A DNA stretch of 9,960 bases from Treponema sp. (GTDB taxonomy: Bacteria > Spirochaetota > Spirochaetia > Treponematales > Treponemataceae). Below, piece after piece: positions 1 to 6,432 of this stretch. Under the pieces are notes generated by a model, which did not search any database, was not told the DNA's origin, and worked only from the letters and a program-made list of their open reading frames with translations. Made by a program: the position numbers and the translations under genes. Position 1 is the stretch's first letter. Every line of letters begins with the position of its first letter. The stretch lies in the NCBI GenBank assembly GCA_024691265.1, contig JAILNT010000435.1:1-9960 (forward strand), written 5' to 3'.

Positions 1-120
1 TGATTTTGAATGTAAATGAAGGCTTTAACAGCTTTTTATAACTTTTACGACCTTATATTTGGACAAAAACAAAGAATATTGATTGAAAGTATAAAATTCT
101 TTATTTTTTTTGACTTTTTA
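1..120. other. AT-rich intergenic sequence, left edge
   Basis: No convincing gene is present. Frame 3 is open from the window edge to a TAA at 39-41 and could be the last 12 codons of an upstream gene, but this is too short to judge. A weak hairpin (19-24 with 30-35, loop of 5, one G-U pair) followed by five T is the only terminator-like element. The rest is A/T-rich spacer leading to the promoter near 121. Confidence 0.4.
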
Positions 121-149
121 TTGACATATTTTAACATATAGTATAGATT
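110..149 (+). promoter_or_regulatory. Probable promoter of the glycan-utilisation operon
   Basis: A perfect -35 hexamer TTGACA (121-126) is followed at 17 bp by TAGATT (144-149), or at 15 bp by TATAGA (142-147), both 4 of 6 matches to the -10 consensus. A second TTGACT lies exactly 11 bp earlier (110-115), so two TTGAC boxes sit one helical turn apart. The expected transcript start near 156 leaves a leader of about 130 nt before the lipoprotein start. It is the only good promoter seen before the first four genes. Inferred from sequence alone. Confidence 0.5.
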
Positions 150-284
150 GCACACAACTAAATTTAAAAATCTGGACTACTTTTTTTTAACTCGTTTTTT
201 TTAATTTACATTTTATTTTCTCTCGTGAAACTTGGTATGTTGGCAGCATTGTCGGCACTACTGTTTTACATATTGGAGGCTATT
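150..284 (+). other. Long U-rich 5' leader of the operon
   Basis: If transcription starts near 156, this stretch is untranslated leader. It holds a direct repeat of TTTTTTTTAA (181-190 and 195-204) separated by CTCG, and ends with a strong ribosome-binding site GGAGG at 275-279. I found no stable hairpin and no riboswitch fold I recognise. The frame is open from a GTG at 225, but it lacks an RBS there and the predicted peptide would spoil the signal sequence. Confidence 0.4.
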
Positions 285-1370
285 ATGCGTTTTAGACTGT
301 CTGTCGTTTTATGCAGTCTTGTGGGCGTATTGTCTATTCTTACTGGCTGTAATGGAATCAGTACAGATATGGATATTGACAATGCTATTTATTCTTGGTC
401 ACTTGGTTGTGACAATGCTTCATTTACGGTTACAAGTGCTACTGTAAATGGTGTTGAGCAGCTTGATTCTTCGGTTGAATATGATGATTTGTCTTATAGC
501 ACAAATCTTTCAGGCTATCTTACATATAACTTTGACCCTGCTGAAGACTGTACTGTGGTCTATACAGTAACAGACTATACAGCAGGAGAAGAAAGTTATG
601 AGCAGTGGGTTTCTTTCCTTACAGCAGATTCCGGTCAGTGGTCATTAAGAGCGGATTTCTACAGTAACGAAAAAATCTCAGGGCTTTCTAATGTGAATTA
701 TTATTATAACACATACGATGATAAGAACAGCAATACTTATGCAAATGTTACACTTTGGAATGATAAAAGTTTTTATATAACCATGACATGGTATGCAGAT
801 TTTAAAACAGCTGTTGTTCAGGCTTTAGATGCAACAAATAATATTGAATACGGTGCATTTGCAACAAACGGTTCAAAAGAATGGTATTATGCTTCAGCAA
901 GTTTGGAAAATACATATACAGAAAATCTTAAATATACTCTTGCTTCTGAAAGTACAGAGCTTACTGTTACAAGTGCTACTGTAAACGGTGTTGAACAGCT
1001 TAGCTCTAATCATACACAGTCTAATCTTGCATATGCTGATTATGCAAGTAAAGGTTTAGGCTATACATTTAGCCCTTCTTCTAATGCTGAAATCATTTAT
1101 TATATCACAGATTATACAAGCGGCGGTTCAGCTTATACTCAGTGGCTTGCATTTTTGAATACAGAAAGCGGAACTTTGCTTTGGGGATTGAGACCTGATA
1201 ATTATAGTGCTGATACAAGTGGCTTAACAGATTCAACTGTATTTTATAGTGGTTCAAATGATGTTGGTACATATACAGACCCTGAAATGTGGAATGATAA
1301 AGACTTTAGAGTAATCATGAAATATAGTGCAACAACAAATCGTGTTAATGTTTTTGCATTAGAGAACTAA
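285..1370 (+). CDS. Surface/periplasmic lipoprotein with two copies of an unrecognised beta-rich module
   Basis: A 361-residue lipoprotein. The start at 285 is chosen because GGAGG lies 5 nt upstream and gives a compact signal peptide ending in a textbook lipobox LTGC (Cys22). After Cys22 come two homologous modules, about residues 46-182 and 225-361. Each begins with the identical 12 residues VTSATVNGVEQL, contains a W..FL strand, then an LR-x-D-x-Y-S segment and a WNDK strand. A 40-residue linker rich in Tyr, Ser and Asn joins them. The same pattern occurs once in the GH43 two genes downstream, so a carbohydrate-binding role on the cell surface is inferred. I do not recognise the family. 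It is the first gene of the operon, 18 bp before the beta-barrel gene. No catalytic motif is evident. Confidence is high for a lipoprotein and low for binding function. Confidence 0.9.
   Translation: MRFRLSVVLCSLVGVLSILTGCNGISTDMDIDNAIYSWSLGCDNASFTVTSATVNGVEQLDSSVEYDDLSYSTNLSGYLTYNFDPAEDCTVVYTVTDYTAGEESYEQWVSFLTADSGQWSLRADFYSNEKISGLSNVNYYYNTYDDKNSNTYANVTLWNDKSFYITMTWYADFKTAVVQALDATNNIEYGAFATNGSKEWYYASASLENTYTENLKYTLASESTELTVTSATVNGVEQLSSNHTQSNLAYADYASKGLGYTFSPSSNAEIIYYITDYTSGGSAYTQWLAFLNTESGTLLWGLRPDNYSADTSGLTDSTVFYSGSNDVGTYTDPEMWNDKDFRVIMKYSATTNRVNVFALEN
429..464 (+). repeat. 36-bp near-identical direct repeat, copy 1
   Basis: Encodes VTSATVNGVEQL, residues 49-60 of the lipoprotein. It matches 966-1001 at 34 of 36 bases, both differences being silent third-position changes, while the rest of the two modules has diverged at protein level. 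It marks the start of module 1. Confidence 0.85.
966..1001 (+). repeat. 36-bp near-identical direct repeat, copy 2
   Basis: Second copy of the 429-464 repeat, 537 bp downstream and in the same reading frame, residues 228-239 of the lipoprotein. It marks the start of module 2 and points to an internal duplication or gene conversion. Confidence 0.85.
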
Positions 1371-1388
1371 TAGGAGATGGCTATATTT

Positions 1389-2720
1389 ATGAAGTTACGT
1401 AATATTTTTGTTGCTGCATTACTTTCTGCTTCTGCTTCTTTTGCATCTTCTCAGATTGTTATGTTGCACGGTTATACAGATTATACAAATTTCCCTGTTG
1501 GACAGAGCTTTTCTCAGGATACTGCAGGGGATTGGTCACATACAGAAGCTACTGCTGAATTTGGAAGCTATTATAATGGACGCACACAGCTTGAAACTTA
1601 TGTAGATGCTGCAAATTTCCATTTTGAATTGGGCATAAGATTAAGTGCTTCTTTGGGTTCATGGTACGATAATTATTCAACAGCTGATGATGGAGAAGGT
1701 TCTGCGGGAGATACAACATATTTCTTTAAGGGAAATATGAGGGTAGATTTTTTCAAGCAGCAGCTTAGCCTTTATACAGGTAAATTTGAAGAATGGAATA
1801 ATGATTTTATCCTTAAAGGATATGCTCTTGGCGGACAGGCTATAAGAGGTCTTGCAGACAGAAGTAACGGACAGCATTTCACAGGTCTTGAATTTAAGCC
1901 GTATATTCTTCCAGGTCTTCGCTTTATGGCAGGTCTTCCTGTTCTTCCTGTAGAAGGAAACGGTGTAAATACTGATGCTGAATATAATCAGTGGAAAAAT
2001 CTTTACAAAAAAGTAAAGTTCATGGGAAGTTACAGATTTGCAAATAACATAAGACTTGTTGCAGGCTGGAGACCAGAAACTCATTATGAAGGAACAAGTA
2101 AATACTCTGCTACTAGCTATTTTGGAGAAGCTTTTGGACAGGTAGGATTTATTGATTTTGTTCCAGATTTACTTAGTGCAAATGTAAGCTATGATATGCG
2201 TTACAGAAAAGTTGATGTAATTAATGAGTATGCATATATGTATTATCTTGGTGCAAGCCTTGAATACAAGGTTAATTCAGATTTGACCTTGAACTTTGAA
2301 GATAGGGTTTCCTATGCAGATGAACATTATATAGCTAACAATGAAAAGCTTATTTTCAATTCTTTTGGCTTTACAGCAACTTATAATATTCCTTTAACAG
2401 CATTCACATTGGGCTTTAAGAACATGAATGCCATTGCAAAAGATGCAAACGGCAGCCTTTATACTTCTGAAGGAAGAATAAGCAGTAACTACAGTGATAG
2501 CTATGCATTAACAGTGGACTATATGCCTGTTGCAGCAAGTATTTCAAAAGGTGAAAGCGGAACGTACATTGGCGTTTATGCTTTCCCTTATATCCAGAAG
2601 AATTATGCAAACGGCTATGTAAGAGCTGGTGTTGAAATGCAGTATACAAGATACGAATCTAGCGATACTACAAAATGTTTCGGATATAGAGTACCAGTTG
2701 CACTCTGCTTCTATTTCTAA
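1389..2720 (+). CDS. Outer-membrane beta-barrel protein (porin-like)
   Basis: A 443-residue secreted protein. The start at 1389 is preferred: AGGAG (1372-1376) is 12 nt upstream and the N-terminus MKLRNIFVAALLSASASFAS is a clean signal peptide with cleavage near residue 19-22. The in-frame ATG at 1377 abuts AGGAG with no spacing. The mature part has no long hydrophobic helix. It consists of many short amphipathic strands with alternating aromatic or aliphatic residues, joined by Gly/Asn/Asp-rich turns. It ends VALCFYF, with the C-terminal Phe typical of barrels inserted by BamA. No plug, POTRA or TonB box is visible, so it is not SusC-like. Position between a surface lipoprotein and a GH43 suggests a diffusion channel for oligosaccharides, but this is inference. 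It could instead be structural or an adhesin. Confidence 0.8.
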   Translation: MKLRNIFVAALLSASASFASSQIVMLHGYTDYTNFPVGQSFSQDTAGDWSHTEATAEFGSYYNGRTQLETYVDAANFHFELGIRLSASLGSWYDNYSTADDGEGSAGDTTYFFKGNMRVDFFKQQLSLYTGKFEEWNNDFILKGYALGGQAIRGLADRSNGQHFTGLEFKPYILPGLRFMAGLPVLPVEGNGVNTDAEYNQWKNLYKKVKFMGSYRFANNIRLVAGWRPETHYEGTSKYSATSYFGEAFGQVGFIDFVPDLLSANVSYDMRYRKVDVINEYAYMYYLGASLEYKVNSDLTLNFEDRVSYADEHYIANNEKLIFNSFGFTATYNIPLTAFTLGFKNMNAIAKDANGSLYTSEGRISSNYSDSYALTVDYMPVAASISKGESGTYIGVYAFPYIQKNYANGYVRAGVEMQYTRYESSDTTKCFGYRVPVALCFYF

Positions 2721-2748
2721 GTAGAAAAACACAGGAGTTCAAAGGCTT

Positions 2749-5010
2749 ATGAAAATCAGACATATTTTATGTCTTTCTACATTTGTGCTTTTTACCTCTT
2801 GTGTTTCATCAGTACCTTTTACTAAGTATACTGCTGATACACAAGATGCAACAGAACAAGCAAGATGGGCAGCACTTAATTGCCATGACCCTAAATTATT
2901 CCAAGACGATGACGGTACTTACTATGTATATTCAACAGATGCAAGTATTGGAAATGCCCATAAAAACGGCTTACAGCTTAGATACTCTAAAGACCTTGTA
3001 AACTGGACAACTTATGATAAAGCTGTAATAACTGTTTGGGATAATGACATGCTTTCTTGGATGAACCAGAAGAAGGAAACAGCTTCTACCTGGGCTCCAA
3101 CTGTTATAAAGCAGAATGGAAAATATTACATGTTCCATGGCCTTATTGCCGAGGGAGCTTTGCCAAATGGTCCTACAGCATGGATAGGTCTTGCTATAGC
3201 AGACAGTCCTTTTGGTCCTTTTGTTCCCGCTCATGTATACGACAGCAAAACTTACAGTCAGTCTACTTTAGTTCGTTATGCATGGGAAAGCCATGATGAT
3301 ATAGTTGCTTACAGTTATGACGATGAAAGTTTTTCTGCCTATATTGGTGGAGAAATGAACGGAATGACAGTTAATTCTATTACTGTTAACGGTGAAAAAA
3401 AGACTGATTCCAAAATAAATCTTTCAAAGGATAACTGGACTAATCTTAAAGGTAGTGCTTATACAGGCGTAAATAATCTCAAGGGCGATTTCACAATCAA
3501 GTATGATGTTACATTAACAAATCCTGGTGTAAACAGCTGGGAAAAATGGGCATTTGTTCTTATCGATGAAAAGCATAGAAGTGGCTGGTATATGAGAGCA
3601 GACTCTTATACAAACAATGCTACAGCCTTAAATAATGTTGCAGCCAATCTCTATGGAGAAGGTCATGCGGCTTCTGTTTCTTATTCTATCCCTGACGGAA
3701 TTGCAGCAGCTAATCTTTATAGAAAGGATATGAGACTGCTTGTTAATGTGGATTATAAGGTTTCTGACGGAAGCTGTGTTTTAAGCGTTTATAGTAACGG
3801 TGCTGTGATTTACACTGCAAAAGCAAGCCGCTTTGTATCTAATGTTGTATATAAGACTGTTAATACTTCAACTTTTGACACAAAAGAAACTGTTGGAGAA
3901 AAAACAACTGCTACTGATAGATGGGCTTATGGTTTTGGTTGTATTGACCCTGAGTTTGTAACAGATATGGCTACAGGCAACATCATGAAAAATGACTTTG
4001 GCGACTATTACATGACTTATGGTTCATGGAAAGGTGGTATCGCTCTTATCACTGTAGATAGTAAAACTTTCAAGCCAACTTATGTTGATTCTAATGGTGT
4101 ACATCATGTTCTTGAAGCTCCTTTAGATACAGAAAAAGAAGCTGTAGGTAAATTGCTTGTAGGCGGTGAAGGTGCTTCTTATGAAGGAGCCCAGCTCATT
4201 TATAACAGTGATACAGGCTATTACTATATGTTCGTGTCTATGGGTGACCTTACATACGAATATAGAATCGGTGTGGGAAGAAGTAAGAATATTGAAGGTC
4301 CTTATCTTGATGCAAGTGCAAGAGATATGGGAAAGGTTAATAACATTCCCGGAAGTCCTGAATATTATCATAATGTAGGTTCTAAGATTCTTGGTGCCTA
4401 TAAGTTTGCAGATGAAAGAGGCTGGAGAAGTCCGGGTGGACAATCAATATGGAGAAATGCAGAAGGAAAAATTCTTCTTGCAAATCACACCCGTACAGAT
4501 TTTTTGGCAAGCTATTATTTCTATTTGCAGATTCATGAAATGCTTTTTACTTCTGACGGCTGGCCTGTATTGAACATAAATGAATATGACGGAAATGCGG
4601 CTAATGGCAAAAAGGAATTGAATAAAGCTGTTATTTCTGGTCTTTATGACGTTGTTTTGACAAAAAGAAGCAGCGAATTGAAGACGGGTTCAAGATTCCC
4701 TGATATGACAGCTAATACTGCTTTCAGTGCAGAAGATGCTTTTGCTACTCCAAGCGTAAGACTTTCATTCAATCCTGACGGTTCAATTACGGGAGCTATG
4801 AAAGGCAGCTGGACATATTCAGGTAAAAATAAAGACGGTAATGACAAAATAGATATTGAGATAACTGGTGTTGGTTCTTTCACGGGCTTTGTTATGTATG
4901 CTACAGATTTTTCACGTATAGAAAGCGTTACTCGTAGCACAATAACATTTAGCACTATAAGTACAGACTGTGGAGAGTATCTTTTTGGAAATAAACGTAA
5001 TTATAGATAA
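2749..5010 (+). CDS. GH43 family lipoprotein, probable endo-alpha-1,5-L-arabinanase with an inserted module
   Basis: A 753-residue enzyme. The signal peptide ends LFTSC, so Cys18 is probably lipidated. The five-bladed GH43 propeller is split. The catalytic base is Asp47 in the HDPKLF motif at the first blade, and STWAP (113-117) marks blade 2. The pKa-tuning Asp400 is in CIDPEF and the general acid Glu479 is in YEGAQL, before the YYYMFVS strand. The 353-residue gap between Asp47 and Asp400 is about 220 longer than in arabinanases such as Bacillus Abn2, because a module like those of the upstream lipoprotein is inserted (about 203-357). Residues about 645-747 resemble the C-terminal beta domain of endo-arabinanases (GSWTYSG ... 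GFVMYAT). All three acidic catalytic residues are present, so it should be active. The usual metal-binding His of the PGH motif appears to be replaced (SPGGQS, 561-566). The gene starts 28 bp after the barrel gene; AAAGG or AGGAG precedes the ATG. Xylosidase or arabinofuranosidase activity cannot be excluded. Confidence 0.85.
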   Translation: MKIRHILCLSTFVLFTSCVSSVPFTKYTADTQDATEQARWAALNCHDPKLFQDDDGTYYVYSTDASIGNAHKNGLQLRYSKDLVNWTTYDKAVITVWDNDMLSWMNQKKETASTWAPTVIKQNGKYYMFHGLIAEGALPNGPTAWIGLAIADSPFGPFVPAHVYDSKTYSQSTLVRYAWESHDDIVAYSYDDESFSAYIGGEMNGMTVNSITVNGEKKTDSKINLSKDNWTNLKGSAYTGVNNLKGDFTIKYDVTLTNPGVNSWEKWAFVLIDEKHRSGWYMRADSYTNNATALNNVAANLYGEGHAASVSYSIPDGIAAANLYRKDMRLLVNVDYKVSDGSCVLSVYSNGAVIYTAKASRFVSNVVYKTVNTSTFDTKETVGEKTTATDRWAYGFGCIDPEFVTDMATGNIMKNDFGDYYMTYGSWKGGIALITVDSKTFKPTYVDSNGVHHVLEAPLDTEKEAVGKLLVGGEGASYEGAQLIYNSDTGYYYMFVSMGDLTYEYRIGVGRSKNIEGPYLDASARDMGKVNNIPGSPEYYHNVGSKILGAYKFADERGWRSPGGQSIWRNAEGKILLANHTRTDFLASYYFYLQIHEMLFTSDGWPVLNINEYDGNAANGKKELNKAVISGLYDVVLTKRSSELKTGSRFPDMTANTAFSAEDAFATPSVRLSFNPDGSITGAMKGSWTYSGKNKDGNDKIDIEITGVGSFTGFVMYATDFSRIESVTRSTITFSTISTDCGEYLFGNKRNYR
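3355..3819 (+). other. Module inserted in the GH43 propeller, homologous to the lipoprotein modules
   Basis: Residues about 203-357 of the GH43. TVNSITVNG aligns with TVTSATVNG of the lipoprotein, WEKWAFVL with YEQWVSFL, GWYMRADSYTN with WSLRADFYSN, and NLYRKDMRL with TLWNDKSFY, in the same order and with similar spacing. Predicted all-beta, probably a jelly-roll sandwich. It sits in the loop between the blade-2 region and the strand carrying Asp400. Boundaries are approximate. Confidence 0.7.
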
Positions 5011-5036
5011 CAAGAAAGCTTATCTATAGAGATAAG
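5002..5036 (+). promoter_or_regulatory. Two mutually exclusive hairpins between the GH43 and the binding-protein gene
   Basis: TATAGATAA (5002-5010, containing the GH43 stop codon) is the exact reverse complement of TTATCTATA (5020-5028). The latter overlaps CTTATCT (5019-5025), which also pairs perfectly with AGATAAG (5030-5036) over a 4-nt loop. Only one of the two can form at a time. No U-run follows, so this is not a simple terminator. It could be an RNA processing or stability element, or a DNA operator made of GATAA half-sites. Confidence 0.5.
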
Positions 5037-5057
5037 TAGAAGTTATTGCGGAGGCTT

Positions 5058-6350
5058 ATGAAAAAGCTTATTTTGTCGGCATGTTTAGCTTTAAGCGTTG
5101 GTTTTTGTGCAAAGGCACAGGAATTAGTATGGATGAATTATGCAAATATTCAGGAAAGAGAAGTATTTAATGAACTCATCTCTGATTTTGAAGAAAGTCA
5201 CCCTGGAGTTTCTATAAAGTTTTTATCTGTAGACCAGAATCAGTATGACGCCAAAATAGACGCAGCTTTTTCAATGAATGAGCCTCCCGATATCTTCTAT
5301 GTAGGTCCTGAAGACGTTAGATTTTATGTAGATAAGCATCGTTTATTAAATCTTTCCTCTTATGTAAAGAATGTTAAGAATGTTGATTTTAACGATTTGT
5401 ACCCTAATGCAGTAAATAAATATCGCTATGACGGGGAAACTTTGGGAAAAGGTGATATTTGGGCTTTACCTAAAGATTTAGGCCCTTTTGCTTTTGCTTA
5501 TAATGCAACTCTTTTTAAGAAAGCCGGTATCCCTCTTCCTAGTAAAACAAAGCCTTATACTTTTTCTGAATTTCTTGAAATATGCAAAAAGCTCACAAAA
5601 GATAATAACAATGATGGAAAAGTTGACCAGTGGGGAACAGCTTTAGACCGTTATTATTCATTTATTCAGTTTATCTGGGGAAATGAAGCGGATTTTCTTG
5701 ATGAAACAAAAACTAAGGTAACTGTTACAGACCCAAAATTTATTGAAGCTACTGAATTCTGGACAGAACTTACCTGGAAACATAAAGTTACTCCAAATGC
5801 AGAAGAAGATAAGGAAAAAGCTCCTTATTTCAGATGGCTTGAAGGACAGATAGCATTCTATCCTGCCGCTCCATGGGATTTAATTGCATTCAGTAACCTT
5901 CCTTTCGATTTTGATGTTATCCCATGGCCTGTAGGAGAAGAAGGAATGGAAACTGCAACCTGGCTTGGTTCTATTGGTTATGGTGTTTCTTCAAAATGCA
6001 AATATCCTGAACTTGCAGCAGAGTTTGCCCTTTATCTTTCTGCTTATAAATCTACTATGGAAAAGATGACAGACCTTGATATGCAGGTTCCTAATCTTAT
6101 GTCGCTTGCAAAAAAATATACATCGAAAAAAGGCAAGCCTGATAACCGCGAAGAATATATAAAAATCATAAAGGATACAGGTAGAAGCTGGCCTGAACAG
6201 TATACATATAATTCTTCATGGTACTTTAGATTTTTCAGGGAATTTCAGCTTGTATTAGATGGAAAAGAATCTGCGGAATCTTATTGTAAGAGAATCGCTC
6301 CTAAAATGCAGCGTCTTTTGGATAGAGCCGGAAAGAAACAAAAAAGTTGA
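5058..6350 (+). CDS. ABC-type sugar solute-binding protein (family 1, periplasmic)
   Basis: A 430-residue extracellular solute-binding protein. The ATG at 5058 follows GGAGG (5050-5054) and gives a signal peptide ending AKA-Q (cleavage after residue 20); an in-frame TTG at 5046 upstream lacks an RBS. The Cys at 17 has Phe before it, so it is not a lipobox and the protein is probably soluble in the periplasm. Family signs are an N-terminal lobe with F-x-E-x-x-P-G-V (44-51), PPDIFYVGPED (76-86), LPKDLGPFAFAYNATLFKKAGIP (138-159), a calcium-loop-like DNNNDGKVDQWG (182-193), and FDVIPWPVG (285-293). The length is typical. The ligand is inferred to be an arabino-oligosaccharide or other sugar from the GH43 next door. 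No permease or ATPase gene follows; a chemoreceptor does. It may therefore serve a transporter encoded elsewhere, chemotaxis, or both. Confidence 0.9.
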   Translation: MKKLILSACLALSVGFCAKAQELVWMNYANIQEREVFNELISDFEESHPGVSIKFLSVDQNQYDAKIDAAFSMNEPPDIFYVGPEDVRFYVDKHRLLNLSSYVKNVKNVDFNDLYPNAVNKYRYDGETLGKGDIWALPKDLGPFAFAYNATLFKKAGIPLPSKTKPYTFSEFLEICKKLTKDNNNDGKVDQWGTALDRYYSFIQFIWGNEADFLDETKTKVTVTDPKFIEATEFWTELTWKHKVTPNAEEDKEKAPYFRWLEGQIAFYPAAPWDLIAFSNLPFDFDVIPWPVGEEGMETATWLGSIGYGVSSKCKYPELAAEFALYLSAYKSTMEKMTDLDMQVPNLMSLAKKYTSKKGKPDNREEYIKIIKDTGRSWPEQYTYNSSWYFRFFREFQLVLDGKESAESYCKRIAPKMQRLLDRAGKKQKS

Positions 6351-6373
6351 TAAGAAATAAGCAAGGAATCTTC

Positions 6374-6391
6374 TTATAAACGTTTTATAAT
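6374..6391 (+). promoter_or_regulatory. AT-rich palindrome overlapping a perfect -10 box upstream of the chemoreceptor
   Basis: TTATAAA (6374-6380) and TTTATAA (6384-6390) are inverted repeats around CGT, and the right arm forms TATAAT (6386-6391), a perfect -10 hexamer. No good -35 lies 16-18 bp upstream. Transcription would begin near 6398, about 35 nt before the GTG start. The overlap of palindrome and -10 suggests a repressible internal promoter or an activator-dependent one. Confidence 0.35.
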
Positions 6392-6432
6392 GAATTTTAT
6401 CTGACAGTTTATGTTTTTATGAGGTTACACCC

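Noticed and set aside
19..37. Short hairpin followed by T5 at the left edge as a terminator
   Set aside because: Only six pairs including a G-U, and the T-run overlaps the stem; too weak to call.
225..284. Upstream GTG start extending the lipoprotein by 20 residues
   Set aside because: No ribosome-binding site precedes 225, and GGAGG plus a normal signal peptide support the ATG at 285.
1377..1388. ATG four codons earlier for the beta-barrel gene
   Set aside because: AGGAG directly abuts this ATG with no spacer; the ATG at 1389 has workable spacing and starts with the basic MKLR of a signal peptide. The call is not certain.
1677..2084. 135-codon open frame on the - strand inside the beta-barrel gene
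   Set aside because: Antisense to a well-supported gene, with shadow-like composition and no recognisable domain.
5046..5057. TTG start for the binding protein
   Set aside because: GGAGG lies downstream of it and just before the ATG at 5058.
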